In this document: positions 20,681 through 31,091 of the stretch, piece by piece
Numbering within the stretch: the stretch's first letter is position 1
How the letters are laid out: each line of letters begins with the position of its first letter
From: Dermacentor variabilis
Lineage: Eukaryota; Arthropoda; Arachnida; Ixodida; Ixodidae
Reading direction: 5' to 3'
DNA: 64,000 nt
NCBI RefSeq assembly: GCF_050947875.1
Contig: NC_134576.1
Span: 51,584,255-51,648,254, forward strand
Notes under the pieces: generated by a model
Told to the model about the DNA's origin: nothing
Seen by the model: the letters and a program-made list of their open reading frames with translations, nothing else
Database searches by the model: none
Translations under genes and position numbers: made by a program

Positions 20681-23600
20681 ACAATTCAGAGAGGTGTATC
20701 ATACGTTACATTTGTACGCTTTAGTCGTGTTATTAGGCGCAGTTTATAGATTTGTGATATCATCTTTGATTGCTGAACTACAGAGTTGTAAATTAAAAGT
20801 AATGGCGGCATAAATCACAAATGCTGTTACGGTGCTTACTAGATATTAACGTTTTCTTCGAAATGAAAAAAACCCTCATTGAAATTGGTGCTGTAGTGGA
20901 CAATAAGAAAAACGATGGGAGCTCCCGAGCTAAATAAAGCCTAGACCATACCAGCCATACTTTTAGCCTAGGCAAAGCGCGTTCAAACATTCAAACGCGT
21001 CATCGCAGTCAGCAATGCTGCATGCCAAGGTTTCAGATTCCCCACTGCCTGACTGTGCCTGACCATGCCTCACTGTTTGCAGATTCCGCCAAGCACCCAC
21101 GTACCGCCTGCGCTTTCGTGGGCGGATCTCCTCTATCGAGTGAATTCTTGAGAACGCAAATTTTCACTCCTCAAGGCAAGAAGTGCGCAGGCGGGAGGGG
21201 GGTCACACTGTGTCGTCGCAACCATCGCGTTCCATAGCGGTAAAAACGTTATTTTCATTTATTACAGGGCATCGCTAAACACATTAATTTCACATTTCAC
21301 TCGTTTCAAGATATGCTTACAAAATTTTCGCAACGTTTCTTGCCTGGCATATCCACTCGGTCGAACTTATCGATAAGCAAATGAAAGAAGGTGCGCCATG
21401 GTTTCACCACGTGAGTCCGTCTTCACCGGGCGCCCATGATGTGACGTCAAAGTGACGTTAGCCAATAAAACTACAGGAGTCCCGGGGACTATATTTCATG
21501 TCTCTATACGATTAGTTAATTCAACAGAGGGCATCACCAGGAGCGCGCGAAGGCCATGGGTTTCGCCTAACTCAGGCCTTCCTGCTTGGCGCCCTTGGTC
21601 TGATGAGCCAAGGAATGCTGTCCGCTTCAAAATTCCACCTCCATTGGTGCCCATAGCTGGCGTAACATTCCGCGCGCTTCAACGAACTTGTGCAGGTCTG
21701 CCATACTGGACCTGCCCCTGAACAACCGACAGGCACCCAGTGAGAGCAAATTTTACGTCGATAAAGATGGGGCTTGATTTTCGAGTGGTAAATACGAGGA
21801 ACATTCCTTGGTGGGCATGCATGTGCCAGGCACACAAATTGCACGAAAACGCTTGCACACTTTTTGCCACACTTTTTACGACTTCGATCGCCGTCTGTCC
21901 TGCGCGGTTTTCCTTTTGCGCCACGCTCCCCGGTAATATCAGGTCTTGACCGGCATGCACATTATGAGCGTCACATAGCGTTGCTGACAATAAAATATAT
22001 CAAGCGCAGTGCTAATGAAAAATAAGTATACGAAACGTTAACGACCACCATCGTTTGTGCAAAAGATAAGCACCAAAGAGTGTTAAAAATTATTTATAGC
22101 GTATACCATCATCTCCTCCCTGCGAAGGACTTGCACTACTTTACGTGTAGTAAGTTATCCAAAACATTTTCTCTGCTATTCTATTGTATTGCATTTCTTT
22201 GCAAACATCGCACTGATCTCGACGGTGAAAGTAAGCGGGAGGATCACTTTATCTGGCCTGTTTTCTGAATAAGGTATATCAATGCGACAATCTATGGAGC
22301 AGAAGGAAAATTAATTTACGGCAACTCAATATCTTGCTGACAGCGAAGGGCGCCGTCGCGATGCGTATCTCACGCTAGCACTAATCAAGACAAAAATCAG
22401 ACGTCTTTCTTTTTAACCTTAGCCATTTCTTTTAAAGTGTTTCGTGGGTATACATGGTTATTTTGCTATGGCTTTAGTACAGTGATGCGTAGCGCCACGC
22501 CTGGTAAATTTGCTCTTAGAACCACAAATAATTTCAAAAAGCGAAGAAACCAAAACAAATCTGACGTATTAAAGGGCACGAACTTTTTCTTTCGTTATCT
22601 TTCGTTTCATCGCATATTCCTTTCGATAGGAAATGATAAATAACAATGCGAGGCATATATTAATTTGTGCGTTTGACTTTAACCTTTTTTCTTCTTTTCT
22701 TTTTCTTTTTTGCTTTTCGCCATAAGAAAACGAGTAATAAGATAATCTGGTGAACATCGCGCGTTCAATACGCAAAAAAGAAATGAAGAAAACCAGACGG
22801 AGCTGCTGAGAGGACAGCTTTCTAGCCCGGGGTCGAAAAAAAAACTACAACCTGGAAGTGCCTTTCGAGGAGAAGTTCTCAGAAATTAACGTCTGCTCGC
22901 GCGACAGGCACGCCCTCTCTCTCGCGTCGACAGCAGATTTTTTTTCCCCCTCCTTCTCAACCTGAGCACGTCGGCTTCCTTGCTGTATCGGGCACTTGCG
23001 AAGAGACGCGTTCCTGTAGCCTCGGCTTTCACCGATTTCGCCTCCTTTTCCGTCAAACCGGCAAGTATGATAATCAAGTAGGCAGGGGCCGCATCGAGCT
23101 CCTCTAAAGCGCTGTTAGCAGGATCAAGAAAAATGCCCGGGCAGGAGTCGGCGGAAATTATCTCGGCCAAAACACCGCGTGCCAGCGTTAAAGATACACG
23201 AGGAATATGCGATGTCTTTCGCCCTGCGATCTTCAAAAAATAATTCTAATAAATAAATAAATAAATAAATAAAGAAGGCCTGAACTCCAGAAGAAGCTGC
23301 GCGGTGACGGCTGCACGGTGACAATGGCTGAAAATTTAAATCACGGAGAAAGAAGAAAGAAAGAAAGGAAGGAAGCAAAGTCGTGGTGATGTTTGAAAGA
23401 AGGTCGGGGGGTAGGAGGCGGAACGAAATAAGTTGCCGTTCCTGCGACTGCATTAGTAAGATTCTTTCGTGCGTTCTTATATTATTTTGTTTTTCTATTG
23501 TCTTTTTCGTCGCAGAGTCGCCGCCCACCACTTGTTTTCATTATTCATATTATTCTCGTTTCCCAAGACGTCTGCTTCATGGTGACTGTGCTTGTTTGTT

Positions 23601-24048
23601 TTGTTTTGTGTTTTTCGGAGGCGTTCTATTAACGCGCTCAGGCGGTACGCGCAAATTTTCGTGTTCGTGCCCTGTTTCGCCCTTTACAGAAAGAATAAGA
23701 ATACGCAACAAGACGAGCAATATGCAAAATACATGAAATTTGAGAGAGATTTTGCAAGGTAGGAAATTTCACGCAAGCATAGACAAAAGAAAGAAATGAC
23801 CTAAATGTTCTAGCCTGTAATCGGGTGAAAACAAGGAAAAATGACTCAGCGCCGAACAAATCCGCGTAATACCAGAAGGCGAGATGTTGGCTTCAATTAG
23901 GGAACAGGCTTCTTCGTAAAAAAGCAGGATGAAGCAAAGTAGAGGCAATACGCTAAATCCCACGAAAAAACAAGGTGACGACAAACGTCCCTGCGGGCCA
24001 CACCTTGAATAAAGGCAATTTTAATAGAAAACTAAATTTTGCCACGCA

Positions 24049-24049
<1 letters not shown>
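20681..24049. other. Long unassigned stretch with an (AATA)n tract at 23245-23275
   Basis: Includes an AATAAATAAATAA tract (about 23245-23275) that could be a LINE tail, and T-rich runs near 22686-22720. A 116-aa minus-strand frame at 22886-23236 and a 117-aa plus frame at 23383-23736 show no motif I know. Host exons cannot be excluded but are not supported. Confidence 0.4.

Positions 24050-24127
<78 letters not shown>
24050..24127. repeat. (TA)n microsatellite, left flank of the transposon
   Basis: About 39 TA units ending exactly at the left terminal inverted repeat of the pogo-like element. Confidence 0.97.
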
Positions 24128-24129
<2 letters not shown>

Positions 24130-24154
24130 GTATAAACGCGTGTAAGGGCCGCAC
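24128..24154. repeat. Left terminal inverted repeat
   Basis: 27 bp that pair with 25944-25970 with two mismatches. Includes an inverted copy of the subterminal motif at 24139-24154. Confidence 0.93.
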
Positions 24155-24186
24155 TTTTTTTTACGAATTCGAGGGCCTATTTTCGG

Positions 24187-24203
24187 GGTGCGGCCCATAC
24201 ACG
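24187..24203 (+). repeat. Subterminal motif, left
   Basis: GGTGCGGCCCATACACG. The same 17-mer form recurs at 25871-25887 and 25926-25942, with a variant at 25943-25959. A plausible transposase-binding repeat; this is inference. Confidence 0.75.
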
Positions 24204-24261
24204 CGACATACGAAAAAAAATTTTTTTTTTTCAAGTAAAAACAGACCAATAAGTGAATGCG

Positions 24262-24267
24262 CGTTTA
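24262..24267 (-). promoter_or_regulatory. AATAAA polyadenylation signal for the transposase
   Basis: TTTATT on the plus strand reads AATAAA on the minus strand, about 37 bases after the transposase stop and inside the element. Confidence 0.6.
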
Positions 24268-24303
24268 TTTACAATAATCCTCATCAATCATCACTATTTA
24301 CAA

Positions 24304-25545
24304 TCAGTCATCATCACTCGCGGAGTCCTCAGACTCCGAGCTGGTGCTGCATTCTTCTGGCTCATCACCCCACAAGTCGTCGTCTTCAGTTCCGTCCAAA
24401 TCGTTGGAAATCCCGGTCACTTTGAAGCTGCGGGATACAATGTCCGTAGACACCGAATTCCACGCGGTCAAAATCCAGCCCAGCACAGTCGCGAGCGGTG
24501 CCCTCTTGAGCCGCCCGGTCGGAGTCTCATCGTGATCGCCGTTTGCAATCCATTCCGAGTATTGCCTCCGGAACTCAACCTTAAAAGGCCGGTTAATGCT
24601 CACGTCCAGTGGTTGCAGCACGCCGGTGAGGCCGCCCGGAATAACGGCCATGTCTGTGCGGATACTGCCCAGTTGTTTTTTGACTCTATCCGTCAAATGA
24701 CCGCGGAAGCTATCCAAGACGAGCAGCGATCGTTTGGCCAACATCGCGCCTGGGCGATTCTGCCAAACGCTCTTGATCCAATCGAGGACGAGCTCATCAT
24801 CCATCCAGCCCTTTTCTTGGGCTCGAACTACAATTCCCTTGGGGAAAGCCTCATTCGGAATCCTCTTCCTTTTCAAAATCACATACGGGGGCAGCTTCCG
24901 CCCGTCTGCAGTGACGCACAGCATAACTGTGCACCGTTGGCGCTCCACGCCAGTTGTCCGCACAGAAACGCTCTTCTTTCCTTTAAGCTCAACTGTGCAG
25001 TTCTCAGGACAGTCGAACCACACGGGGGTCTGGTCGGCGTTTGCTATTTCCGACAACATGTAGTTGTGCTCATGGCGCATCCCGATCACGTACCTTTGAA
25101 AGTTCAGCACCTTGTCGGTGTAGTCGGGGGGCAGCCTCTGGCACAGCGTGGTCCTTCGCCGAAAGGATAGGCCCTTCCTCTTTAAAAATCTCCGCAACCA
25201 GCCGACGCTACCTTTGAACTCCTCGCGGGGTATGCTTCTCGCACGCGCCAAAGCTTGCGTCTTCACGCGCAGCATGTCCGTCGTCAGCGCATATCCATTG
25301 TTCCGCACTTCCATTGCGTAGCGGAACAGCTCTTCTTCGAGCTCAGGATATTTGCATGGCTTGCCTCGAAAAGCACGCCTTTTGGAGCTGGTGGTCTTCA
25401 ACGCATCCTTCTGGTTGCACCACCTTCGGACGCACTTCTCGTGCACGTTAAATTTTCTACCCGCCGCACGCTTGCCATGGTCGAGGGCAAACTCCACTAC
25501 CTTCAATTTAAAGCCTGCCGTGTAGCTATTGATATGTTTGCCCAT
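24304..25545 (-). CDS. Pogo/Tigger-like transposase, 413 aa, intact
   Basis: Catalyses cut-and-paste excision and insertion of its element at TA sites. From Met at 25545, residues about 8-50 form a psq/CENP-B-type helix-turn-helix (YTAGFKLKVVEFALDHGKRA and KFNVHEKCVRRW). Residues about 60-135 form a CENP-B-like second DNA-binding domain (ELEEELFRYAMEVRNNGYAL, GWLRRFLKRKGLS). Residues about 160-340 are a DDE/D nuclease: D171 in NADQTP, D278 in LLVLDSFRGH and D314 in LQPLDVSIN, giving DD35D by my count. The C-terminus is acidic and Ser-rich. The frame opens 101 codons further upstream, but I prefer 25545: the context ACGATGG has A at -3 and G at +4, similarity begins there, and the upstream residues are low complexity. 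No stop or frameshift is present. A domesticated gene is possible, but intact inverted repeats favour a recent transposon. Confidence 0.93.
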   Translation of the reverse strand: MGKHINSYTAGFKLKVVEFALDHGKRAAGRKFNVHEKCVRRWCNQKDALKTTSSKRRAFRGKPCKYPELEEELFRYAMEVRNNGYALTTDMLRVKTQALARARSIPREEFKGSVGWLRRFLKRKGLSFRRRTTLCQRLPPDYTDKVLNFQRYVIGMRHEHNYMLSEIANADQTPVWFDCPENCTVELKGKKSVSVRTTGVERQRCTVMLCVTADGRKLPPYVILKRKRIPNEAFPKGIVVRAQEKGWMDDELVLDWIKSVWQNRPGAMLAKRSLLVLDSFRGHLTDRVKKQLGSIRTDMAVIPGGLTGVLQPLDVSINRPFKVEFRRQYSEWIANGDHDETPTGRLKRAPLATVLGWILTAWNSVSTDIVSRSFKVTGISNDLDGTEDDDLWGDEPEECSTSSESEDSASDDD

Positions 25546-25870
25546 CGTGCTAGAATGGCAACGCTCGATGGCAATTCGTGAAAAATAAAGCAGAGCACAC
25601 ACGAGAGCCGCAACAACAGCGTGCGCCCACGCCAACAACGCTGCTACAACTCGCGTGCCTTCGACAGTCGCAAAACAAAGCCGGGGTGGCCAGCATGGTG
25701 GCCAGGGCTGATGATACCGATGACGATATGGATTGCGGAAGCTCGCGGCAGAAAGAAAATATGATGATGATGATGACCCGCGACATCGGCGCCATCCGTG
25801 GGCGGCATCTGGAAGCTTCCGTGCGCGCGCATTTTGAAGGCTAATCACACGTGGGTCGTGGAAAGTTCGG

Positions 25871-25959
25871 GGTGCGGCCCTTACACGGATATTTTTTTTT
25901 TAAATATTTGCTTCGGGAAGTTGGGGGTGCGGCCCATACACGGGTGCGACCCTTACACG
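25871..25959 (+). repeat. Three subterminal motif copies at the right end
   Basis: GGTGCGGCCCTTACACG at 25871-25887, GGTGCGGCCCATACACG at 25926-25942 and the variant GGTGCGACCCTTACACG at 25943-25959, which is part of the terminal repeat. The first two sit in a longer direct repeat with TTCGGG upstream of each. Confidence 0.8.
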
Positions 25960-25968
25960 CGTTCATAC

Positions 25969-25970
<2 letters not shown>
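25944..25970. repeat. Right terminal inverted repeat
   Basis: Pairs with 24128-24154 with two mismatches; followed immediately by TA. Confidence 0.93.

Positions 25971-26008
<38 letters not shown>
25971..26008. repeat. (TA)n microsatellite, right flank of the transposon
   Basis: 19 TA units directly after the right terminal repeat. Confidence 0.97.
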
Positions 26009-26009
<1 letters not shown>

Positions 26010-28309
26010 TTCATAGGGAGACAGATGTTAGCCTCGTATGGCCCTCGGTAAGCCGGTGCACGGGCTGCTTCCAGCAAAACAGGACAAAAATCGTACGAAA
26101 AAGTTTTACGCAAAAGTGCAAAAATGAACTGATCCAAAATGACAAAAATGTTTGAAGCTTGGAGCCTCGCGTTAAAACAAACGAAGATAAAACACAAACA
26201 AAGTGAGGGGAAAAAAATGAATTTTACAACCTCCCGCTAGCTCTCCGAGAGGATTCACTTCGAGGACGGGAAAGCAAATTGAAAAACGAGAGGCGAGTGA
26301 ACACGCACAAAAGCGAAACTACAGGTGTAAGGAAATTAACCTAAGAGCCAAAAAGGAAACCGGGAGGTGGGGGAGAGGTGCTACAGAGGTGGCGGGGCGA
26401 GTAAGCATAGCGATTAAGAACAAACAGGCAAAAACAACCCCACAAAGAGTATTATTTTATCACAAAGATAAAGAAAAAAAGAAACGACAACGTGAGAAAC
26501 GATGCGTGTTGGGAGGACGGGCGAAACATCGGGGGGCAGGGCGGACGAGCGATTTTCGACTGTTCTTTCCAAGATGTCTTGTCCCTGTTTCTTTATTATT
26601 TGCCGCAGCAGCCCGCTCCGGCGTCGGGAAGCATCGATCGTCCCCTGCCAACCGTAAGGCCACGAGTGCGGAGCGCCTACGTATTCGCCGGCCGGCGAAG
26701 GAAATTGGCGCGGGAAGTCAAGACGCCAGCTGGTGCGCCGCCGCCGCCGCGGTTGGCCCCGACGCGCTCGAAGACACGGCGCTTAATCGACGACGACCGC
26801 GTTAACTCCCTCTCCCTCCCTCTCTCTCTCTCTCTCTCCCTGAAAGAAAGGATGGCCGTGCGCGTTGTCTTCCTTCGGGTCGCAGGTGTTCCTTCTCCCC
26901 CCGCAATGCGTTCTAAACACTTCCCCCGTCGCTCGCGAGGCCTAGCTTTTTCGCGAAGAAACGATTACGTCTGCCGGCTTGCGAAGACAGAACGAAAGCA
27001 AAACGAAAACAAAACAAACGAACAAAACCAAAAAAAATAAACTAAACTTAAACGCATCGGACGAATCGAAACGAGTTCGAAATTGACCGCAAGAAAACGC
27101 GGCCATGTGTAACAGTTGGCTTGTAGACGTCACCTCTCGGCGATACCTTCACAAGATCGGAACGGAACCCTGATAAACTGTGCCTGTCACACTCCAAGCG
27201 CTTTAGTGCGTCGCGTACTTTGCGTGTGCCCTCAATATGCGGCCGAGCGAAGGACACTTAAGTTCAATGCTCACCGTCTGAAGTCGCGGCACTTTTCGGA
27301 GGAGTTGAGTTCACCGTAACCAACGCGCCGCCGAAAAAAAATTGACGCATTTTTTATGTGACATGCGCGCGCTTAGACGCTTGTCTCTGGAACACGTGTG
27401 GCGCGAAAACTCTGCAAAATGTGCTTGCGCGGGAACGTTTTGTGCAAACGCATTGCTGCTGCGCGGAAGGCATGATTGTAGTGCCCATCCGCGTATTAGA
27501 AAACATATGGTATATTGTAGCTCGTTGTACTACGTCATAGTCACCTGCCACCTACACCTTTCTCTATCCCGGCCTCGCCCCACTTCCGATTATCCCGGTG
27601 AAGAGTAGCAGGCTAGGGATACGCTCTCAAGGCCGACCTCTCCTCGTTGCTCTTCAATTAGCGTTTCCTCCGTCGTAAGTGCAACGGAAACTATTTCACA
27701 TAATGTGGAAGGTCATGTTCTTGCTTAGTGCAGACGATGAAAACACGTTACTGTCGCCACGTTTGCAATGACAGAACCTATTGGTTGCGCCGCGCCTGCA
27801 TGTTTCCCGAAAGGAGGTGCTCGGGCGGAGCAACTTTCGGCCTGCCTTGCGATGCTAGATCCGCCTAAGGCCTACAACGTCCCTCTTTTCCGCGCCTGAA
27901 TTCCTTTTCTGTATCCACTGTGCGCTCCGGTACAAGTCATCTCGGTGCACTTTGACCACGTCTTTGACAGTGGAAAAAAACAATCATTCGATACTGGGCA
28001 GCTAGATTGTGTTTTCACGCAGACGTTGGCAGAAACGGAAATCAATGAAAGCGACACGTTCACCAAATGTGCCTTATCGTTTGTGTTCTTCATTTTTGCT
28101 TTTGTTTAAACATTTGTGCTTCGAACAGGCCAATAGCAAACTAACATGTTTCTTTCTTTATTGTGTGCCTGCGTGTGTGTGTGCGTGCTCCGGTTTGTAG
28201 ACGTTATAGTCTTTGCACGGACTTTACTATTCATTGCTGATGTCTGGAATGTTAGGAACTGCTGTTATCAGACTGCTTTTCGTTGTGTATGCGTATCCTT
28301 CGTATGTTG
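26009..28309. other. Unassigned stretch with (CT)n at 26806-26842
   Basis: GC-rich around 26500-26950, with a CT-rich tract at about 26806-26842. The frames at 26389-26805 and 26492-27040 overlap in different phases without recognisable domains. No exon evidence. Confidence 0.4.
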
Positions 28310-28385
28310 AGCACGTTTATTCCCCCTACACTAATGTCCTACGGACTCTGTAGGTACTCTAAATAAATAAATAAATAAATAAATC
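28310..28385 (+). mobile_element. LINE 3' end with AAATAAATAAAT tail
   Basis: A small hairpin (CCTACGGACTCTGTAGG) is followed by a run of AAAT units at 28360-28384, like the 3' tails of tick LINEs. No coding part remains. Confidence 0.45.
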
Positions 28386-28701
28386 CTACATTCATGAGAT
28401 CAAGTTACCCTTTTATCTCTCGTGGCATCTTGTTTCTCCTTCTCCTTCCTAGCAGGGCTTTCCCAACGCTACTCTTTCTGTCTCCACGGCTCCTTCACAG
28501 AGATATTGTAGGCGATAGTTGGCAGCACACACAGGTATTCTTAATACTTGCAAGTGTTGGCTCTCTCCGATAGCAATCAACACATGTCTTTGCATTTGTA
28601 ATCATATGTACACAGTGGAATGCACGAAATGCTTCTTTATAGACGTTTTACTGTACCGTCCTGTTTTCTAAAAGCTCACGTACGGCGCAGCCCGAAAATG
28701 T

Positions 28702-28803
28702 TGCTACGGACCAGTATTTACGATGATGAATAGGTCGGTTGTGTGAAGACGACGACAACAACGAGACGCTAGCGCGGGCTGTTGCCTCTTGTCCAAGCGC
28801 GGC
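28702..28803 (+). repeat. 5' LTR remnant
   Basis: Shares with 30472-30575 the opening TGCTACGGACCAGTATTTA, a GTGTGAAGA-GACGACAA segment and GCGCGGGCTGTTGCCTCTTG. Similarity ends abruptly at about 28803. Confidence 0.8.
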
Positions 28804-28866
28804 GTAGGGAGCAATGCAGCGTCACCTCGAGGTGCTGCATCGTCTAGTTTTCAGGCCGGGATAATC

Positions 28867-29395
28867 CCTAGGGAGTCGGTGAATATGAGCGACGGGGCTG
28901 AGGTGGCCGAAATTGTCGGCGTTGGAGCGAAGGCGACCGTGAATAAGGGGGCTTGCGAAATCCCGCCCATAGTTACATGCCGACGCTCTTCAGTCGTCAC
29001 AGACTGTGACCCGCTTTGCTGGTTGTGCTCACTGAAAGATCCTGCAGAAAGACTTGGTCACTGGGCCTTACGCCTCCAAGAATATTCGTATTTTGTCATC
29101 TACAAATCTCGCCGTCTCCACAAGGACGCTGACTGCCTGTCTCGTTACCCGGACGACAAGCCTGACGACGCCGACAGTAGAAGCGCCAACGGCATTTTCT
29201 CTGTGTCTGCCTTTGCTAATATCGACGATGAGCAGTACCGTGACCTATCGCGGCGAGCACTCATCGAGCGTCTGCGCTCTACACCTATATACCGACGCAT
29301 CCGTTCGCCGATGTTTCCTCCAGGGCGGCATTCTGTATCGCAGGAACTTCCTCCCGGACGGCTCTGATCTTCTTGTCGTGCCAAAACATCTATGA
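28867..29395 (+). pseudogene. Gypsy pol: RNase H end and linker
   Basis: The frame from 28789 to 29367 carries [20 protein letters not shown] and [20 protein letters not shown] followed by CLSRYPDD, the classic end of Ty3/gypsy RNase H. CDPLCWL stands where HHALCWL is usual. The linker to the integrase follows and frameshifts near 29340. The preceding residues (from MSDGAEVAE) look like a short gag or leader remnant fused across the deletion. Confidence 0.8.
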
Positions 29396-29401
29396 CAGAC
29401 T

Positions 29402-30182
29402 GTACTCTTTGAGATGCATTACGCACCCACTGCAGGACATCTTGGGGTAACCCGCACGTACGACCGCGTCCGCCGCCGCTTCTATTGGCCTGGTCTCGCT
29501 CGCTGTGTCCGACGCTATGTTCATGCCTGTGATTCCTGCCAGCATCGGAAAACACCTCAGGTGCTACCTTCCGGTTATTTACAGCCGATCAGCGTCCCTG
29601 TGGAACCGTTCTTTCGTGTTCGATTAGATTTCTTTGGTCCCTTTCCCACATCATCCTCTGGGAACATATGGGCAGCCGTTGTAACTGATTACGCCACCCA
29701 ACGCGCCATCACGCGGGCTCTCCCTGACCAGTTACGCCACTGACGTCGCAGACTTTCTCTTGCATGGCATTATATTGCTTCATGGCGCCCTGAGGGAGCC
29801 GCTTACTGACCGTGGTCGTAACTTGTCAAAAATTATCGCCGACATTGTGCGCCCCTGCCCCACTCAACACAAGCTGACCACCTCATACCATCCTCAAACT
29901 ATTGAACTGACGGAGCGGTTAAACCATACCCTCACAGAGATGCTGTCTACGTGCGTTTCGAAGGACCACAATGACGGGGACATAGCCCTTCCTTACGTCA
30001 CATTTGTGCACATTTCTCGGCACAACACCGCCGGATTTTATCCATTTTTCTATTGTACGGTGACGAAACGACCTAGCCCCTTGACACGGCACTTCTTCCT
30101 GCTGCGTTCTCAACAAGCGAGTATGCACTCGACGCCATCGCCCTCGCCGACCATGCCCGTCAGCTTGTCCGTACTCGAGTGA
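29402..30182 (+). pseudogene. Gypsy integrase, frameshifted
   Basis: The zinc-binding domain is complete: H in GHLGVTRTYDRVRRRFYWPG and C-x2-C in CDSCQHRK. The catalytic core shows RLDFFGPFP and VVTDYATQ, then LTDRGRNLS, and the Glu-bearing stretch ELTERLNHTLTEML. A frameshift near 29740 and other indels separate the 29414-29743 and 29760-30182 segments. Inactive. Confidence 0.82.
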
Positions 30183-30412
30183 CGGCCTCGCAAACCAGTG
30201 AAAAGCGTCCGTACAACGCCCGCCATCGTCACGCACAGTTCTCGTGTGGTGCGCTCGTGCTTTTGTGGTCGCCTTCTCGACACGTCGAACTTTCAGAGAC
30301 ACGGGGCCCAACCGCTTGCGTAACGTATGAAATCGATGCTGCCACTTCGACTTCACCCTCTACTCTGACATCCAGTGACGTCATGCGCGTCAGTAGGCTC
30401 AAGGTCTACTGA
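30179..30412 (+). pseudogene. Gypsy integrase C-terminal region
   Basis: The frame reads YNARHRHAQFSCGALVLLWS and ends VMRVSRLKVY, the DNA-binding C-terminal part that normally follows the core. It overlaps the end of the previous segment by a few bases in another frame. Confidence 0.7.
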
Positions 30413-30471
30413 AGAGCTTCCGACCCTGGCCTTTAGTGGCTCCGGGACGGCGCTTTTGCCGCTGGGTGTAA

Positions 30472-30690
30472 TGCTACGGACCAGTATTTACGATAGCGAA
30501 GAGCCCAATAGTGTGAAGATGACGACAAAGATTAAAAGCTAGCGCGGGCTGTTGCCTCTTGGCCGAGTGCGGTGTATTTTTTTGTAAATATAACTCTGTA
30601 TAGTTTCTAATCTGCGTCTCCTTACATAACATATTAACTTGAGGTCCCAGCCATATGTCGGCAAAATAAACGGAAGTCAAGCGAATAAAA
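30472..30690 (+). repeat. 3' LTR
   Basis: Starts TGCTACGGACCAGTATTTACG, matching 28702, and continues past the shared part through a T-rich stretch to an AATAAA near 30665. The 3' edge is uncertain. Confidence 0.65.
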
Positions 30691-31027
30691 AAATTAATAG
30701 ATGAAAAAAAGCTCGCTACCCACTCAGATATTGTATTCTTTGCTTAGCGCCTCATTCAGGCTCTGACTCATCAAAATTCTACTAGGCCCGGCCCCTTATA
30801 GGACACGCTCACCGTTATCAGACTCGGGCAGGTCCACTGGGCCCACAGGCTATCACTCGCGTTGGTTTTCTGGTGAATCCTACAAATCTAAATATTGAAG
30901 ACCCTTAACACGAGACCACTAGATAGCACATGCTGAGCTGCTGCAAAGGCTCAACAGTTAAAAAATCTTGAGCCATTCCACTCTGTGGAGGTTGATGTGC
31001 AGCGAAGCTGTTTAGCACACGACACCG
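30691..31027. other. Unassigned stretch
   Basis: No family or gene recognised. Confidence 0.4.
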
Positions 31028-31032
31028 AGGTG

Positions 31033-31091
<59 letters not shown>

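Larger units (their letters stand above)
24128..25970 (-). mobile_element. Complete pogo/Tigger-like DNA transposon
   Basis: A 1843-bp element bounded by 27-bp terminal inverted repeats: 24128-24154 begins CCGTATAAACGCGTGTAAGG, and the complement of 25944-25970 begins CCGTATGAACGCGTGTAAGG. They differ at two positions. TA lies directly outside each end, as expected for Tc1/mariner/pogo target duplication, although both flanks are TA microsatellite so the exact TA is ambiguous. The single gene is an uninterrupted transposase on the minus strand, starting at 25545 and ending at 24304. Extra copies of the motif GGTGCGGCCCWTACACG lie just inside the ends. Gene, ends and flanks are all present, so this copy looks structurally autonomous. 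Confidence 0.92.
28702..30690 (+). mobile_element. Internally deleted Ty3/gypsy-like LTR retrotransposon
   Basis: About 100 bp starting TGCTACGGACCAGTATTTACG at 28702 recurs at 30472 as a diverged direct repeat, marking the LTRs. Between them lie the end of RNase H, the integrase and the pol C-terminus, in the expected order. Gag, protease and RT are missing. The 5' LTR is truncated near 28803, while the 3' LTR runs to about 30690 and contains an AATAAA near 30665. The polypurine tract expected before the 3' LTR is degenerate (GCCGCTGGGTG). Confidence 0.8.

Noticed and set aside
22886..23736. Possible host exons (116-135 aa frames)
   Set aside because: No splice-supported continuity, no motif and overlapping opposite-strand frames.
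23953..24425. Frames with long Tyr-Ile runs around the transposon edges
   Set aside because: They translate the TA microsatellite and the terminal repeat of the pogo-like element.
24253..25170. 305-aa plus-strand open frame
   Set aside because: It is the complement shadow of the transposase gene; it has no domain and the minus-strand frame explains the sequence.
25546..25848. 101-codon N-terminal extension of the transposase
   Set aside because: Open but low-complexity and without similarity to known pogo N-termini; the Met at 25545 has better start context.
28702..30690. Endogenous retrovirus with an envelope gene
   Set aside because: No envelope-like frame follows the integrase; the order and motifs fit a Ty3/gypsy retrotransposon.
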